Part shown: positions 1 to 8,947 of the stretch, in pieces | Numbering within the stretch: position 1 is the first letter of the stretch | How the letters are laid out: every line of letters begins with the position of its first letter | Assembly: GCF_947258525.1 (NCBI RefSeq) | Contig: NZ_CAMYIP010000028.1 | Location: 1-33,765 of the forward strand | Reading direction: 5' to 3' | DNA from: an uncultured Eudoraea sp. | Lineage (GTDB): Bacteria > Bacteroidota > Bacteroidia > Flavobacteriales > Flavobacteriaceae | Length of the DNA: 33,765 nt | Notes under the pieces: model-generated | Databases searched by the model: none | The model's input: the letters and a program-made list of their open reading frames with translations, nothing else | What the model was told of the DNA's origin: nothing | Made by a program: the position numbers and the translations under genes

Positions 1-1
1 G

Positions 2-1930
2 ACTAACACAGCTCAGGGGGCTTGCTCAGAGGCCACGAGCACTGTTACAATAACTGTAACAGCATGTGAATTTGATTGTGATGTTGCACCACCGATAATA
101 GATCCTGACGTACCTACTGCATATTGTGATGAAATACCTGCTACCCTTAGTTTGGATGATTATACGGATGGCAGCGCACCATCGGGCACTATTTTGGTTT
201 GGAGCAGGAATCCTAATCCAACAGATCCTGATAACGATCATTTAAATCAGGCCGAGAAAGACAATCCTACCCCGGGCACATATTATACTTTTTTCTATGA
301 CGATTTAGATACCTGTTGGAGTCCCGGTAATACTGTTACTCTTGTAGTTAACAGCACACCTGTAATAACAGCCACTACTAGCGAAGCGCTTTGTGGATCC
401 GGCCAGGTGATACTTACAGTTGAAGGGGAAATTCCTAACAGCGCAAATGCGCCAAATTTTAACTGGTATGCAACAGAGACCAGTACTATTGTTTTATCAA
501 ATTCAGATACTTACACGACACCTATTTTAACGGAAACGACTTCTTTTTGGGTAGAGGCTACGGCAAATGGCTGTACCTCAGCCAGAGAAGAGGTAACCGT
601 TACAATAAATATACAACCCTCTCCTGGAACGCCGATCAATGGTTCTGCATGCAGCGTTGCAGACAACGGAGTAACGACGATTGATCTTGATGATCTGCTT
701 ATTGGGGCTGATCCCGGTGCCTGGGTTATAACAACAGATCCATCCGGAGGGAGTGTTGTCATTGACGGGGAAAATTCAGTAGATTTCGATGGACTTGCTG
801 ATGGAAATTATGTGTTTACCTATACAACAACAGGAGCTCTACCGCCTTGTACCAACGAATCGGTTGAAGTGACGGTTGTTGTGAATGACTGTAGTACACC
901 TTCAGATATAGATCTGGAAATAACTAAAACTGTAAACATTCAAAATGTCCTGGTTGGGCAGGAAGTAATCTTCACCGTTACCGTTAACAATCTTGCTGAT
1001 AGCAGTGTATCGGATGTGCTAATAAGCGATGTGTTGCAAACCGGATTTGAATATGTATCTGAGACTGCTTCACTGGGAACATATGACAATACAACAGGAG
1101 AATGGTTTATTGATGAATTACAAGCTTTGGCTAGTGCAACCCTGGATATTACAGTCATAGTTTTAGATGAAGGAGTTTACTCCAATACTGCATCGCTTTT
1201 GGGTTCCTTACCTGAAGATATCAATGATACAAATAATGAGGATACCGTTACACTTACTATTGTTTCTCCTCAGGCTGCAGACTTGCTAATTGAAAAAACA
1301 GCAGAAAGTGCAAACCCATTAGTTGGAGAAGATGTTGTATTTACGATTATTGTTACCAATTTATCATTGGAAGGTACGGTATCACAAATTGTGGTTGAAG
1401 ATATAATACCGGATGGTCCTGATAGTGAATTTGTTTATTTGTCCCATACGCAAAACCTTGGTGTTTATGATCGTGCAACCGGCTTATGGCAAATACCCAG
1501 CTTGCAGCTTAATCAGCAGGCAACATTGCAGATTACTGTAAATGTGCCCATATCAGGTATTTGGGGCAATACAGCAACTATCATTAGTCCTCCGTTGGTG
1601 CCGGGTGCAAATCCTGAAGCATTTGCCCGGGTGAATGTAAACGAACCAACCAACACGGAACCAGGCTTCCTTTTTAATCAGTTTTCGCCCAATGGGGATG
1701 GAACAAATGATTTGCTCAAGATTAATAACCTGGAGGATTATCCCGGTAATTCCCTTCAGATATTTAACAGGTATGGTAATAAGATACATGAAGTTCAGGG
1801 AATGACAGATGGGAATACCTGGGATGGAACAAGAAATGGAGAACAGGTCCCGGCAGGCACCTATTTTTATATATTGGATTTAGGAGATGGTTCAGAAATT
1901 AGAAAAGGCTGGATTCAGCTCATAAGATGA
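2..1930 (+). CDS. Secreted adhesin-like protein with DUF11 repeats and T9SS gliding-motility C-terminal domain (5' end missing)
   Basis: The frame is open from base 2, so the window begins inside the gene; 642 residues are visible and the true start lies upstream. From about residue 120 there is an Ig-like CHU-type domain, then a second beta-rich domain (about 205-300). Two DUF11 repeats follow, starting near residues 304 (DLEITKTV) and 427 (DLLIEKTA). The last ~80 residues (from FSPNGDGTND, residue 561, ending KGWIQLIR) match the gliding-motility-associated/CHU_C C-terminal domain, a type IX secretion sorting signal. Proteins of this architecture are large cell-surface adhesins. The stop codon overlaps the next gene, a PorP/SprF protein, by ATGA, so this adhesin is probably its specific cargo, as known for SprB/SprF. 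The ligand is unknown. Confidence 0.9.
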   Translation, partial: TNTAQGACSEATSTVTITVTACEFDCDVAPPIIDPDVPTAYCDEIPATLSLDDYTDGSAPSGTILVWSRNPNPTDPDNDHLNQAEKDNPTPGTYYTFFYDDLDTCWSPGNTVTLVVNSTPVITATTSEALCGSGQVILTVEGEIPNSANAPNFNWYATETSTIVLSNSDTYTTPILTETTSFWVEATANGCTSAREEVTVTINIQPSPGTPINGSACSVADNGVTTIDLDDLLIGADPGAWVITTDPSGGSVVIDGENSVDFDGLADGNYVFTYTTTGALPPCTNESVEVTVVVNDCSTPSDIDLEITKTVNIQNVLVGQEVIFTVTVNNLADSSVSDVLISDVLQTGFEYVSETASLGTYDNTTGEWFIDELQALASATLDITVIVLDEGVYSNTASLLGSLPEDINDTNNEDTVTLTIVSPQAADLLIEKTAESANPLVGEDVVFTIIVTNLSLEGTVSQIVVEDIIPDGPDSEFVYLSHTQNLGVYDRATGLWQIPSLQLNQQATLQITVNVPISGIWGNTATIISPPLVPGANPEAFARVNVNEPTNTEPGFLFNQFSPNGDGTNDLLKINNLEDYPGNSLQIFNRYGNKIHEVQGMTDGNTWDGTRNGEQVPAGTYFYILDLGDGSEIRKGWIQLIR

Positions 1931-2925
1931 TTAAATTAATGACTTGTACCACAAGCAGATTTTTAACTCGTAATTTCTTGGTATTACTAGGCCTTTTATT
2001 GGTCATGGTAAATAAGAATTATTCACAGCAAGAACCGCAGTATACCCAATATATGTACAATATTGGTAGTTTTAATCCTGCCTATTCGGCTACCGTGGAA
2101 AATCTGGATATTACGGGCCTCTACAGGGCACAGTGGATAGATATTGAAGGGGCTCCCAGGACCTTAAGGTTTGGAGTTAATTATCCTTTAGAAAATGATA
2201 AGATGGGTCTTGGTTTTAATGTGCAAAGTGATCAGTTGGGGCCAACTACAAATACCTTTGTAGACATTTCCTATTCCTACCAGCTAATGCTCTCTGCCAA
2301 CACAAAACTATCTTTTGGTGTAGATGTAGGAGGATCATTTTTAAATGTCGATTTTTCGAAGGGAGATTTTGAGAATCCCGGAGAACCAATTTTGGGCAGA
2401 ACCAATGTGAACAATTTTTATCCTACGGTTGGAGCCGGTTTATTTTTATATCAGGACAAATGGTACCTGGGTGCATCAGCACCTAACTTTTTGCCCGGTG
2501 GTTTGTACAATGATGATGTAGCTCAGGTTTTAGACGATAAATTACAGTTTAATTTTATAGGTGGTTATGTTTTTGATTTATCTGAAAAGCTTAAATTTAA
2601 ACCTGCATTTTTATTTAATCTTATATCAGGGGCGCCGGTAACGGCAAATTTATCAGCTAACTTTCTGATTAATGATATATTGACTGCAGGAGCCTCTTAC
2701 AGGTTTGATAATGCGATAAGCGGGTTGGTAGGTTTTCAGATATCCAACGGCATGTTTGCCGGATATTCTTACGATTATAATACGAATCCAATAGGTGAAT
2801 ATAATAATGGTTCACACGAAATAATACTTAAGTTTTATGTTGGAAGAGGTGCCAAAACCAAAAAGGAAAAAAACGAGAACCTTAAGGGCAAACCAAAACA
2901 AATAGATTCACCGAGGTTCTTCTAA
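1927..2925 (+). CDS. PorP/SprF family type IX secretion system membrane protein
   Basis: The 332-residue protein has an N-terminal hydrophobic signal segment and the family hallmark just after it (QEPQYTQYMYN followed by NPAYSA). The rest alternates beta-strand-like segments typical of an outer-membrane barrel. PorP/SprF proteins are paralogous partners that help secrete or anchor particular T9SS cargo adhesins. The start ATG overlaps the stop of the upstream adhesin (ATGA), implying translational coupling; an ATG four codons later is an alternative start. The OmpA-type gene follows after 11 bp, completing the usual adhesin-SprF-OmpA order. Several paralogues normally occur per genome, so no specific symbol is given. 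Confidence 0.93.
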   Translation: MIKLMTCTTSRFLTRNFLVLLGLLLVMVNKNYSQQEPQYTQYMYNIGSFNPAYSATVENLDITGLYRAQWIDIEGAPRTLRFGVNYPLENDKMGLGFNVQSDQLGPTTNTFVDISYSYQLMLSANTKLSFGVDVGGSFLNVDFSKGDFENPGEPILGRTNVNNFYPTVGAGLFLYQDKWYLGASAPNFLPGGLYNDDVAQVLDDKLQFNFIGGYVFDLSEKLKFKPAFLFNLISGAPVTANLSANFLINDILTAGASYRFDNAISGLVGFQISNGMFAGYSYDYNTNPIGEYNNGSHEIILKFYVGRGAKTKKEKNENLKGKPKQIDSPRFF

Positions 2926-2936
2926 AAGTACAGGCA

Positions 2937-4877
2937 ATGAAATATAACTTCTTAATTCTGATTGCTTTTTTGTTTGTCAATAACTTTTCTTTTGCCCAGG
3001 ATAAAAAATCAAAAGGAGATGATTTCTTTTTTGAGTACAAATACCCCCAGGCCATTATTGAATATAAAAAGGAGAAAAATGAACATCCCTTAAGCAAAAG
3101 ACAATTGCTGAATTTGGCAGATTCCTATTTACAAACAGAGAACTACAAAAATGCTGTTGATACCTATCTTGAAATATATAAAGAGGATACAAAGATAAGC
3201 ACATATCATTTTAATAATATGTTGCAGGCAATGGCCAAAACCTCCGGCCAGGATAGAGTTAAGGCCTTCCTGGCTACAAAAACCGATGTCTTGTCTAATG
3301 AATTGTTGGAAAACGCAGAATTTAATTATGAACTCCAGGAATCTGAAAAGGCAAATGACCTGGCTTATCAAATTTTCAACATAAATGCTAACGGTCCTGC
3401 CTCTGATTTTTCACCCTCTTTTTACAAGGATGATAAATTGCTTTTTACCAGTACCAGAAGTCTTAAAGGAAATAAGAAAAAAGGTTACCGCGAAAACGAA
3501 TACCTGGAAATATTTGTAGCCAAAGTAGGAATGGATGGTCAGATCCTCAACCCTAAACCTTTTTTGGAGGTTCCGGAATCAAGTTTCCATCAGGCGACAC
3601 CATTTTATTCGGAAGCCAGGGATGCTGTATTTTATGTAAGCTCTAATGAAGAATATGATCAGTTAACTTTTGATGAAAATGGCAAAAACAGCCTGGCAGT
3701 TATGATGACTTCTGAGGATGGAACCGCCCAATATTTATTGAGGGATCCCAGCACATCTTTTTACTACCCCTTTTACGATGAGAAGACCAGCAGGCTTTAC
3801 TTTGCAGCCAATTTTCCAAACGGTTATGGTGGTACAGATCTTTATTATGTAGATACTAACGAAGGAAAAATTATGTCGGCCCCCATAAATTTAGGATCAA
3901 GGATAAATACTCCCGGAAACGAGGTCTCGCCATTTGTTTTTGAGAATAGCCTTTATTTTGCCTCAGATATTTTTTATGGACTTGGAGGCATGGATATTTA
4001 CAAGTCCGAAATGCAGAATGATGAATCTTTTAGTATTCCTGTGAATTTAGGAATGGGTCTAAATTCTGAGGATGATGATTTTGGTTTCATTATCAAGAAT
4101 AACAAAACAGAGGGTTTAATCGGCTATTTTTCATCGAATAGGAAAGAAGGTAAAGGCAAGGATGATATTTATGGATTTACGGTTGCCGATAAACCAGGTC
4201 TGAAAACATTGGTCCTTAGAGGGCAGGTAAATAATTCGAGTTCAAAAGAGGGAGTTTCAAAGGCAGCAGTAAGGGTATACGATACTGACTTAAATCTTAT
4301 TAAGGAAGTTTATACAAATGAAGAAGGCACATATAGGCTGGAAATTCCTTGGAGAGAAACTCTTATGCTTGAGGCTTCCAAAGAACGATATTCCGAAATA
4401 ATACGCTCTTTTGATGAAGAGGCAATTCAGGATCTCGAGGATAACAATTTGGTCGATTTAGAGCTTTTGTTTCTGGATGACCTTGTAGAAGAAAAGGAGG
4501 ATCAGACTGTGATCAAGATGAAGAAATTCTTTTTTCAAAAAGGCAGGTATGCGATAACACCGGAAGTGGCTGCTGAGCTCGACAAAGTCGTGGTTGTCGT
4601 GAAAAGTTTTCCTCAGCTACAATTGCGAATAGAATCCCATACGGATAGCCGCGGTGGAGGTGCTACAAATTTCAGGTTGTCACAAAATCGTGCAGACGCC
4701 ATAAAGGACTACTTAGAGCAGCACGGTGTCTCATCTTCAAATATTTTGTATTCTATCGGTTATGGCGAAGACAAAATTATCAATAATTGTAAGAGTGGCG
4801 TATTTTGTCTGGAGCAGATGCACAATCAGAATGAGCGTCAATTAATAGTCGTCTTAAATTACGATCTTCTATTTTAA
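2937..4877 (+). CDS. OmpA family protein with TPR, PD40 propeller and carboxypeptidase-regulatory-like domain (PorE-like)
   Basis: 646 residues. A signal peptide ends near FSFAQ (residue 21). Residues ~25-110 look like TPR helices (YKYPQAIIEYKKE). Residues ~150-415 carry PD40/WD40-like propeller repeats (SPSFYKDDKLLFTSTRS; GGTDLYYV; GGMDIYKS). Residues ~424-500 form a carboxypeptidase-D regulatory-like domain, and ~525-646 an OmpA C-terminal domain with the peptidoglycan-binding core ESHTDSRGG...NFRLSQNRADAIKDYL. This domain order is that of PorE-type proteins, which tether T9SS outer-membrane parts to peptidoglycan. It follows the PorP/SprF gene by 11 bp and is probably co-transcribed. It is likely a paralogue dedicated to the adjacent adhesin rather than the core PorE. 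Confidence 0.9.
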   Translation: MKYNFLILIAFLFVNNFSFAQDKKSKGDDFFFEYKYPQAIIEYKKEKNEHPLSKRQLLNLADSYLQTENYKNAVDTYLEIYKEDTKISTYHFNNMLQAMAKTSGQDRVKAFLATKTDVLSNELLENAEFNYELQESEKANDLAYQIFNINANGPASDFSPSFYKDDKLLFTSTRSLKGNKKKGYRENEYLEIFVAKVGMDGQILNPKPFLEVPESSFHQATPFYSEARDAVFYVSSNEEYDQLTFDENGKNSLAVMMTSEDGTAQYLLRDPSTSFYYPFYDEKTSRLYFAANFPNGYGGTDLYYVDTNEGKIMSAPINLGSRINTPGNEVSPFVFENSLYFASDIFYGLGGMDIYKSEMQNDESFSIPVNLGMGLNSEDDDFGFIIKNNKTEGLIGYFSSNRKEGKGKDDIYGFTVADKPGLKTLVLRGQVNNSSSKEGVSKAAVRVYDTDLNLIKEVYTNEEGTYRLEIPWRETLMLEASKERYSEIIRSFDEEAIQDLEDNNLVDLELLFLDDLVEEKEDQTVIKMKKFFFQKGRYAITPEVAAELDKVVVVVKSFPQLQLRIESHTDSRGGGATNFRLSQNRADAIKDYLEQHGVSSSNILYSIGYGEDKIINNCKSGVFCLEQMHNQNERQLIVVLNYDLLF

Positions 4878-5035
4878 GTTTATCCTTAGTTATAATTTCA
4901 TTGTACATAATGGTTTTGCCCTAAGTGCAAATACAATTGTCATTTCTGACATATTTCATAAAAGGCAATTCAAAAAAATTACCTTACTTGCCCGTTAATT
5001 ATTGGGAATACTTATATTTAGAAAAATAAATTTTA

Positions 5036-5293
5036 ATGAGTCGCAATTCTAAAGCCAGGGGGTATTGGAAAAAAAACCTGCAGTATCTGGCAATTTTGTT
5101 GGGTATTTGGTTTTTGGTATCCTATGGATTTGGTATATTATTAAAGGATGCCTTGGATACCATTCAACTAGGCGGATTTAAACTAGGTTTTTGGTTTGCA
5201 CAGCAGGGGTCTATCTATGTGTTTGTCATCCTGATTTTCATATATGTCGGATTAATGAACCGCCTCGATAAGAAATACGGGTTCGACGAATAA
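5036..5293 (+). CDS. DUF4212 protein, small subunit of sodium/solute symporter
   Basis: An 85-residue protein with two predicted transmembrane helices (about 15-38 and 57-75) and the family-typical ending GLMNRLDKKYGFDE. DUF4212 proteins are encoded directly upstream of VC_2705-type sodium:solute symporters and are regarded as their small subunit. That is the arrangement here, with the symporter beginning 27 bp later. The 158 bp upstream are AT-rich and probably hold the promoter for the three-gene acetate operon, but I could not single out a convincing Bacteroidota -33/-7 pair. Confidence 0.92.
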   Translation: MSRNSKARGYWKKNLQYLAILLGIWFLVSYGFGILLKDALDTIQLGGFKLGFWFAQQGSIYVFVILIFIYVGLMNRLDKKYGFDE

Positions 5294-5320
5294 ACCAGAC
5301 CAACCAAACAGACTATTTAT

Positions 5321-7012
5321 ATGGATGTACAAACCTGGACACTTACCATTGTTGTCTTAACTTTTTTACTTTATATTGGAATTGCAATCTGGTCCAGGGC
5401 CAGTTCTACTAAAGATTTTTATGTTGCCGGTGGTCATGTGCCTGCCTGGGCAAACGGATTAGCTACAGCAGCAGATTGGATGTCAGCCGCATCCTTTCTT
5501 GGAATGGCCGCTTTAATATCTTTTAGCGGTTATGATGGTTCTGTATATTTAATGGGTTGGACCGGAGGGTATGTACTTCTTGCCCTTCTACTTGCACCCT
5601 ATCTTAGAAAATTCGGACAATTTACGGTACCCGACTTTATTGGAGACCGTTACTATTCCAATATAGCACGCTCGGTCGCCGTCGTTTGTGCACTACTGGT
5701 TTCATTTACATATGTGGCCGGCCAGATGCGTGGAGTGGGGTTGGTTTTTTCCAGATTTCTGGAAGTTCCTATTAACACCGGAGTTATCATTGGAATGATT
5801 ATCGTTTTGTTTTATGCCGTTTTAGGGGGCATGAAGGGAATAACATATACCCAGGTAGCCCAATATTGTGTATTGATTTTTGCTTTTATGGTACCGGCTA
5901 TTTTTATTTCAATTCAAATGACGGGAAGTTCTATTCCTCAATTGGGGATGGGAAGTAATGTAATTGGAGAAAGTGTTTCATTATTGGATAAGCTAGACGG
6001 ATTGTCAACAGCGCTTGGATTTGATCAATACACCAATGGCTCTAAGCCTATGATAGATATATTTTTTATAACTGCAGCTTTAATGGTTGGAACTGCAGGC
6101 TTACCGCATGTAATTGTCAGGTTTTTTACAGTCCCTAAAGTCAAAGATGCAAGAAAATCTGCTGGATATGCATTGTTTTTTATAGCCATCCTGTATACTA
6201 CTGCTCCTGCGATCGCAGTTTTCGCCAGAACGAATTTAATAGAGACCGTAAGCAACAAGGATTATGCCGGAATGCCCGCATGGTTCTCTAAATGGGAAAC
6301 TACCGGCTTGTTAAAATTTGATGATAAAAATTCGGACGGAATTATTCAATATGTAGCAGATCCTGTGATCAATGAACTGCAGGTAGACAAGGATATTATT
6401 GTATTGGCTAACCCTGAGATTGCTAATTTACCCAATTGGGTAATAGCTTTGGTAGCGGCAGGAGGTTTGGCAGCTGCACTTTCTACTGCAGCAGGTTTGT
6501 TACTGGTTATTTCCACTTCCATTTCACATGATTTAATTAAAAAACAGTTTAGACCAAATATTTCCGACAAAAAGGAACTGATTATTGCAAGAATGTCGGC
6601 AGTAGTAGCCGTTTGTATTGCAGGTTATTTTGGTATTAATCCACCAGATTTCGTTGCCGCTACTGTTGCTCTGGCTTTTGGTTTAGCAGCCGCCTCCTTT
6701 TTTCCAGCCATAGTGTTGGGTATTTTTTATAAAAAGATGAATAAAGAAGGTGCTGTAGCAGGAATGGTTATTGGAATGATTGCTATGTTATTTTATATGC
6801 TGAAGTTTAAGTTTGATATGTTTGGTGGAGGTACATCAAAGGATTGGTGGTTTGGAATTTCTCCTGAAGGCTTTGGTACTGTAGCTATGTTACTTAACTT
6901 TATAGTATCCATAATTATCTCCTTATTTACACCGGATCCTCCAAAAGAGGTACAGGAAATTGTTGAGGATATTCGAATTCCCAGTGGGGTTAAGGAGGCA
7001 GGTTTTCATTAA
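5321..7012 (+). CDS. Sodium:solute symporter family protein (acetate/monocarboxylate type, large subunit)
   Basis: A 563-residue integral membrane protein with 12-13 hydrophobic segments and SSS-family signatures: STKDFYVAGGHVPAWANGLA near residue 30, AADWMSAASFLGMAALISFSG after it, and an extended conserved region GLPHVIVRFFTVP mid-protein. It belongs to the VC_2705/ActP-like branch. Its place between DUF4212 and acetyl-CoA synthetase makes acetate or a similar short carboxylate the likely substrate, taken up with Na+ across the inner membrane. Specificity is inferred from context. It is followed by acs after 12 bp. Confidence 0.92.
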   Translation: MDVQTWTLTIVVLTFLLYIGIAIWSRASSTKDFYVAGGHVPAWANGLATAADWMSAASFLGMAALISFSGYDGSVYLMGWTGGYVLLALLLAPYLRKFGQFTVPDFIGDRYYSNIARSVAVVCALLVSFTYVAGQMRGVGLVFSRFLEVPINTGVIIGMIIVLFYAVLGGMKGITYTQVAQYCVLIFAFMVPAIFISIQMTGSSIPQLGMGSNVIGESVSLLDKLDGLSTALGFDQYTNGSKPMIDIFFITAALMVGTAGLPHVIVRFFTVPKVKDARKSAGYALFFIAILYTTAPAIAVFARTNLIETVSNKDYAGMPAWFSKWETTGLLKFDDKNSDGIIQYVADPVINELQVDKDIIVLANPEIANLPNWVIALVAAGGLAAALSTAAGLLLVISTSISHDLIKKQFRPNISDKKELIIARMSAVVAVCIAGYFGINPPDFVAATVALAFGLAAASFFPAIVLGIFYKKMNKEGAVAGMVIGMIAMLFYMLKFKFDMFGGGTSKDWWFGISPEGFGTVAMLLNFIVSIIISLFTPDPPKEVQEIVEDIRIPSGVKEAGFH

Positions 7013-7024
7013 AATAAAAGTGGC

Positions 7025-8932
7025 ATGAGTAATTATCACATTAAGCATTTAGAAGAATATTTTCAGGTATATCGCAAGTCGGTTCAGAATCCGGAAGCTT
7101 TTTGGGAAGAAATAGCAGAAGAGCATTTTGTGTGGCGTTCAAAATGGGATAGGGTTCTAAGCTGGGATTTTTCAAAGCCTGAAATTAAGTGGTTTGAGGG
7201 TGCGGAACTCAATATAACAGAGAACTGCCTGGACAGGCATCTGCCTACTAAACGCAATAACACAGCGATCATATTTGAACCTAACGATCCGAAAGAAGAA
7301 GCACAGCATATTACTTATGGACAATTACATGAAAGTGTATGCAGAATGGCCAATGTACTTAAGGAAAATGGCATAAAAAAAGGAGATCGCATTTGCGTGT
7401 ACCTGCCCATGATTCCGGAATTGGCCTATACTGTGTTGGCCTGTGCAAGAGTCGGGGCCATACATTCTGTCGTTTTTGCGGGCTTTTCCTCAAATGCATT
7501 GGCTACAAGGATTAATGATTGTGATTGTAAAATGGTAGTTACTTCTGATGGTTCTTACAGGGGAAATAAAATAATAGACCTGAAGGGTATTGTAGATGTT
7601 GCACTTGAAGACTGCCCTGGAGTGGAAAAGGTTTTGGTAGCTAATCGAACCGGAGGAAAAGTGAAGATGAAGAAAGACAGGGATTTATGGTTGAAACCAT
7701 TGATGGATAATGCTTATGCAGATAGTAGCGCTGAACGCATGAAGGCTGAAGACCCTCTTTTTATACTCTATACGTCCGGATCAACGGGGAAGCCCAAAGG
7801 CATGGTACACACTTGCGCCGGTTATATGGTTTATACAGCCTATACCTTTAAAAATATTTTTCAGTACAGGGATGGTGATATATACTGGTGCACCGCAGAT
7901 ATTGGCTGGATTACAGGACATTCTTATATTATTTATGGGCCTCTCGCGAACGGGGCAACCACCGTAATGTTTGAAGGCGTACCCACATATCCTGATTATG
8001 GAAGGTTTTGGGAGGTAGTTGAAAAGCACAAAGTAAATCAATTTTATACTGCCCCCACTGCAATAAGAGCTTTAGCCAAGGAAAATCTGGAATTTGTAGA
8101 GAAATACGATCTAACTTCCCTAAAAGTTTTAGGATCTGTTGGGGAACCAATTAATGAAGAGGCCTGGCACTGGTATAATAATAATGTTGGACGAGGGAAA
8201 AGTCCTATTGTAGATACATGGTGGCAGACGGAAACCGGCGGAATAATGATTTCTCCTATCCCTTATGTCACACCAACAACTCCAACATATGCCACCTTGC
8301 CCTTTATTGGAATACAACCCGCACTTATGGACGAAGAAGGTCATGAAATTATGGGTATTCAGGTAGACGGCAGACTGTGTATTAAGTTTCCATGGCCTTC
8401 TATGGCCAGAACCATTTGGGGAGATCATGACAGGTATAGGGATACTTATTTCACGGCATACAAGGACAAATATTTTACAGGTGATGGTGCCCTGAGAGAC
8501 GAGGTAGGATATTACAGAATTACCGGCCGGGTGGATGATGTGATCATAGTATCAGGGCATAATTTGGGAACTGCACCAATTGAAGATGCTATAAACGAAC
8601 ATCAGGCTGTAGCGGAGTCTGCCATAGTAGGTTTTCCACATGATATTAAAGGAAATGCACTCTATGGTTTTGTGATTTTAAAGGAATCTGGTGAAGCCAG
8701 GGATAAAGAAAATCTTAAGAAGGAAATTAATCAGCAAATCACTGAACATATTGGACCAATTGCTAAATTAGACAAGATACAGTTTGTTCCGGGTTTGCCT
8801 AAAACAAGAAGTGGCAAGATAATGAGACGTATTTTGCGCAAAATAGCCTCCGGGGATACCGAAAACCTAGGGGATATTAGCACGCTGTTAAATCCTGAAG
8901 TAGTAAAAGAAGTTATGGATAACGCTTTATAA
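7025..8932 (+). CDS. acs: Acetyl-CoA synthetase (acetate--CoA ligase, AMP-forming)
   Basis: 635 residues, close to the family's usual ~650. It activates acetate with ATP and CoA to acetyl-CoA through an acetyl-adenylate. Visible motifs are the adenylation P-loop YTSGSTGKPKG (from residue 249), the WWQTETGG substrate region, DVIIVSGHNLGTAPIE, and the C-terminal PKTRSGKIMRRILR whose Lys598 corresponds to the adenylation lysine that is regulated by acetylation in other bacteria. The hinge sequence reads SGHNLGTAPIE where many enzymes have SGHRxGTAEIE, a minor deviation. It is last in the DUF4212-symporter-acs operon and ends 15 bp before a convergent Nramp-like gene, with no clear terminator between them. 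Confidence 0.96.
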   Translation: MSNYHIKHLEEYFQVYRKSVQNPEAFWEEIAEEHFVWRSKWDRVLSWDFSKPEIKWFEGAELNITENCLDRHLPTKRNNTAIIFEPNDPKEEAQHITYGQLHESVCRMANVLKENGIKKGDRICVYLPMIPELAYTVLACARVGAIHSVVFAGFSSNALATRINDCDCKMVVTSDGSYRGNKIIDLKGIVDVALEDCPGVEKVLVANRTGGKVKMKKDRDLWLKPLMDNAYADSSAERMKAEDPLFILYTSGSTGKPKGMVHTCAGYMVYTAYTFKNIFQYRDGDIYWCTADIGWITGHSYIIYGPLANGATTVMFEGVPTYPDYGRFWEVVEKHKVNQFYTAPTAIRALAKENLEFVEKYDLTSLKVLGSVGEPINEEAWHWYNNNVGRGKSPIVDTWWQTETGGIMISPIPYVTPTTPTYATLPFIGIQPALMDEEGHEIMGIQVDGRLCIKFPWPSMARTIWGDHDRYRDTYFTAYKDKYFTGDGALRDEVGYYRITGRVDDVIIVSGHNLGTAPIEDAINEHQAVAESAIVGFPHDIKGNALYGFVILKESGEARDKENLKKEINQQITEHIGPIAKLDKIQFVPGLPKTRSGKIMRRILRKIASGDTENLGDISTLLNPEVVKEVMDNAL

Positions 8933-8947
8933 TACTGAGATTTTAAC

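Noticed and set aside
4878-5035. Bacteroidota promoter (-33 TTG, -7 TAnnTTTG) before the acetate operon
   Set aside because: The best match (TATATTTA) misses the final G and its spacing to TTG is about 22 bp, so I did not annotate it.
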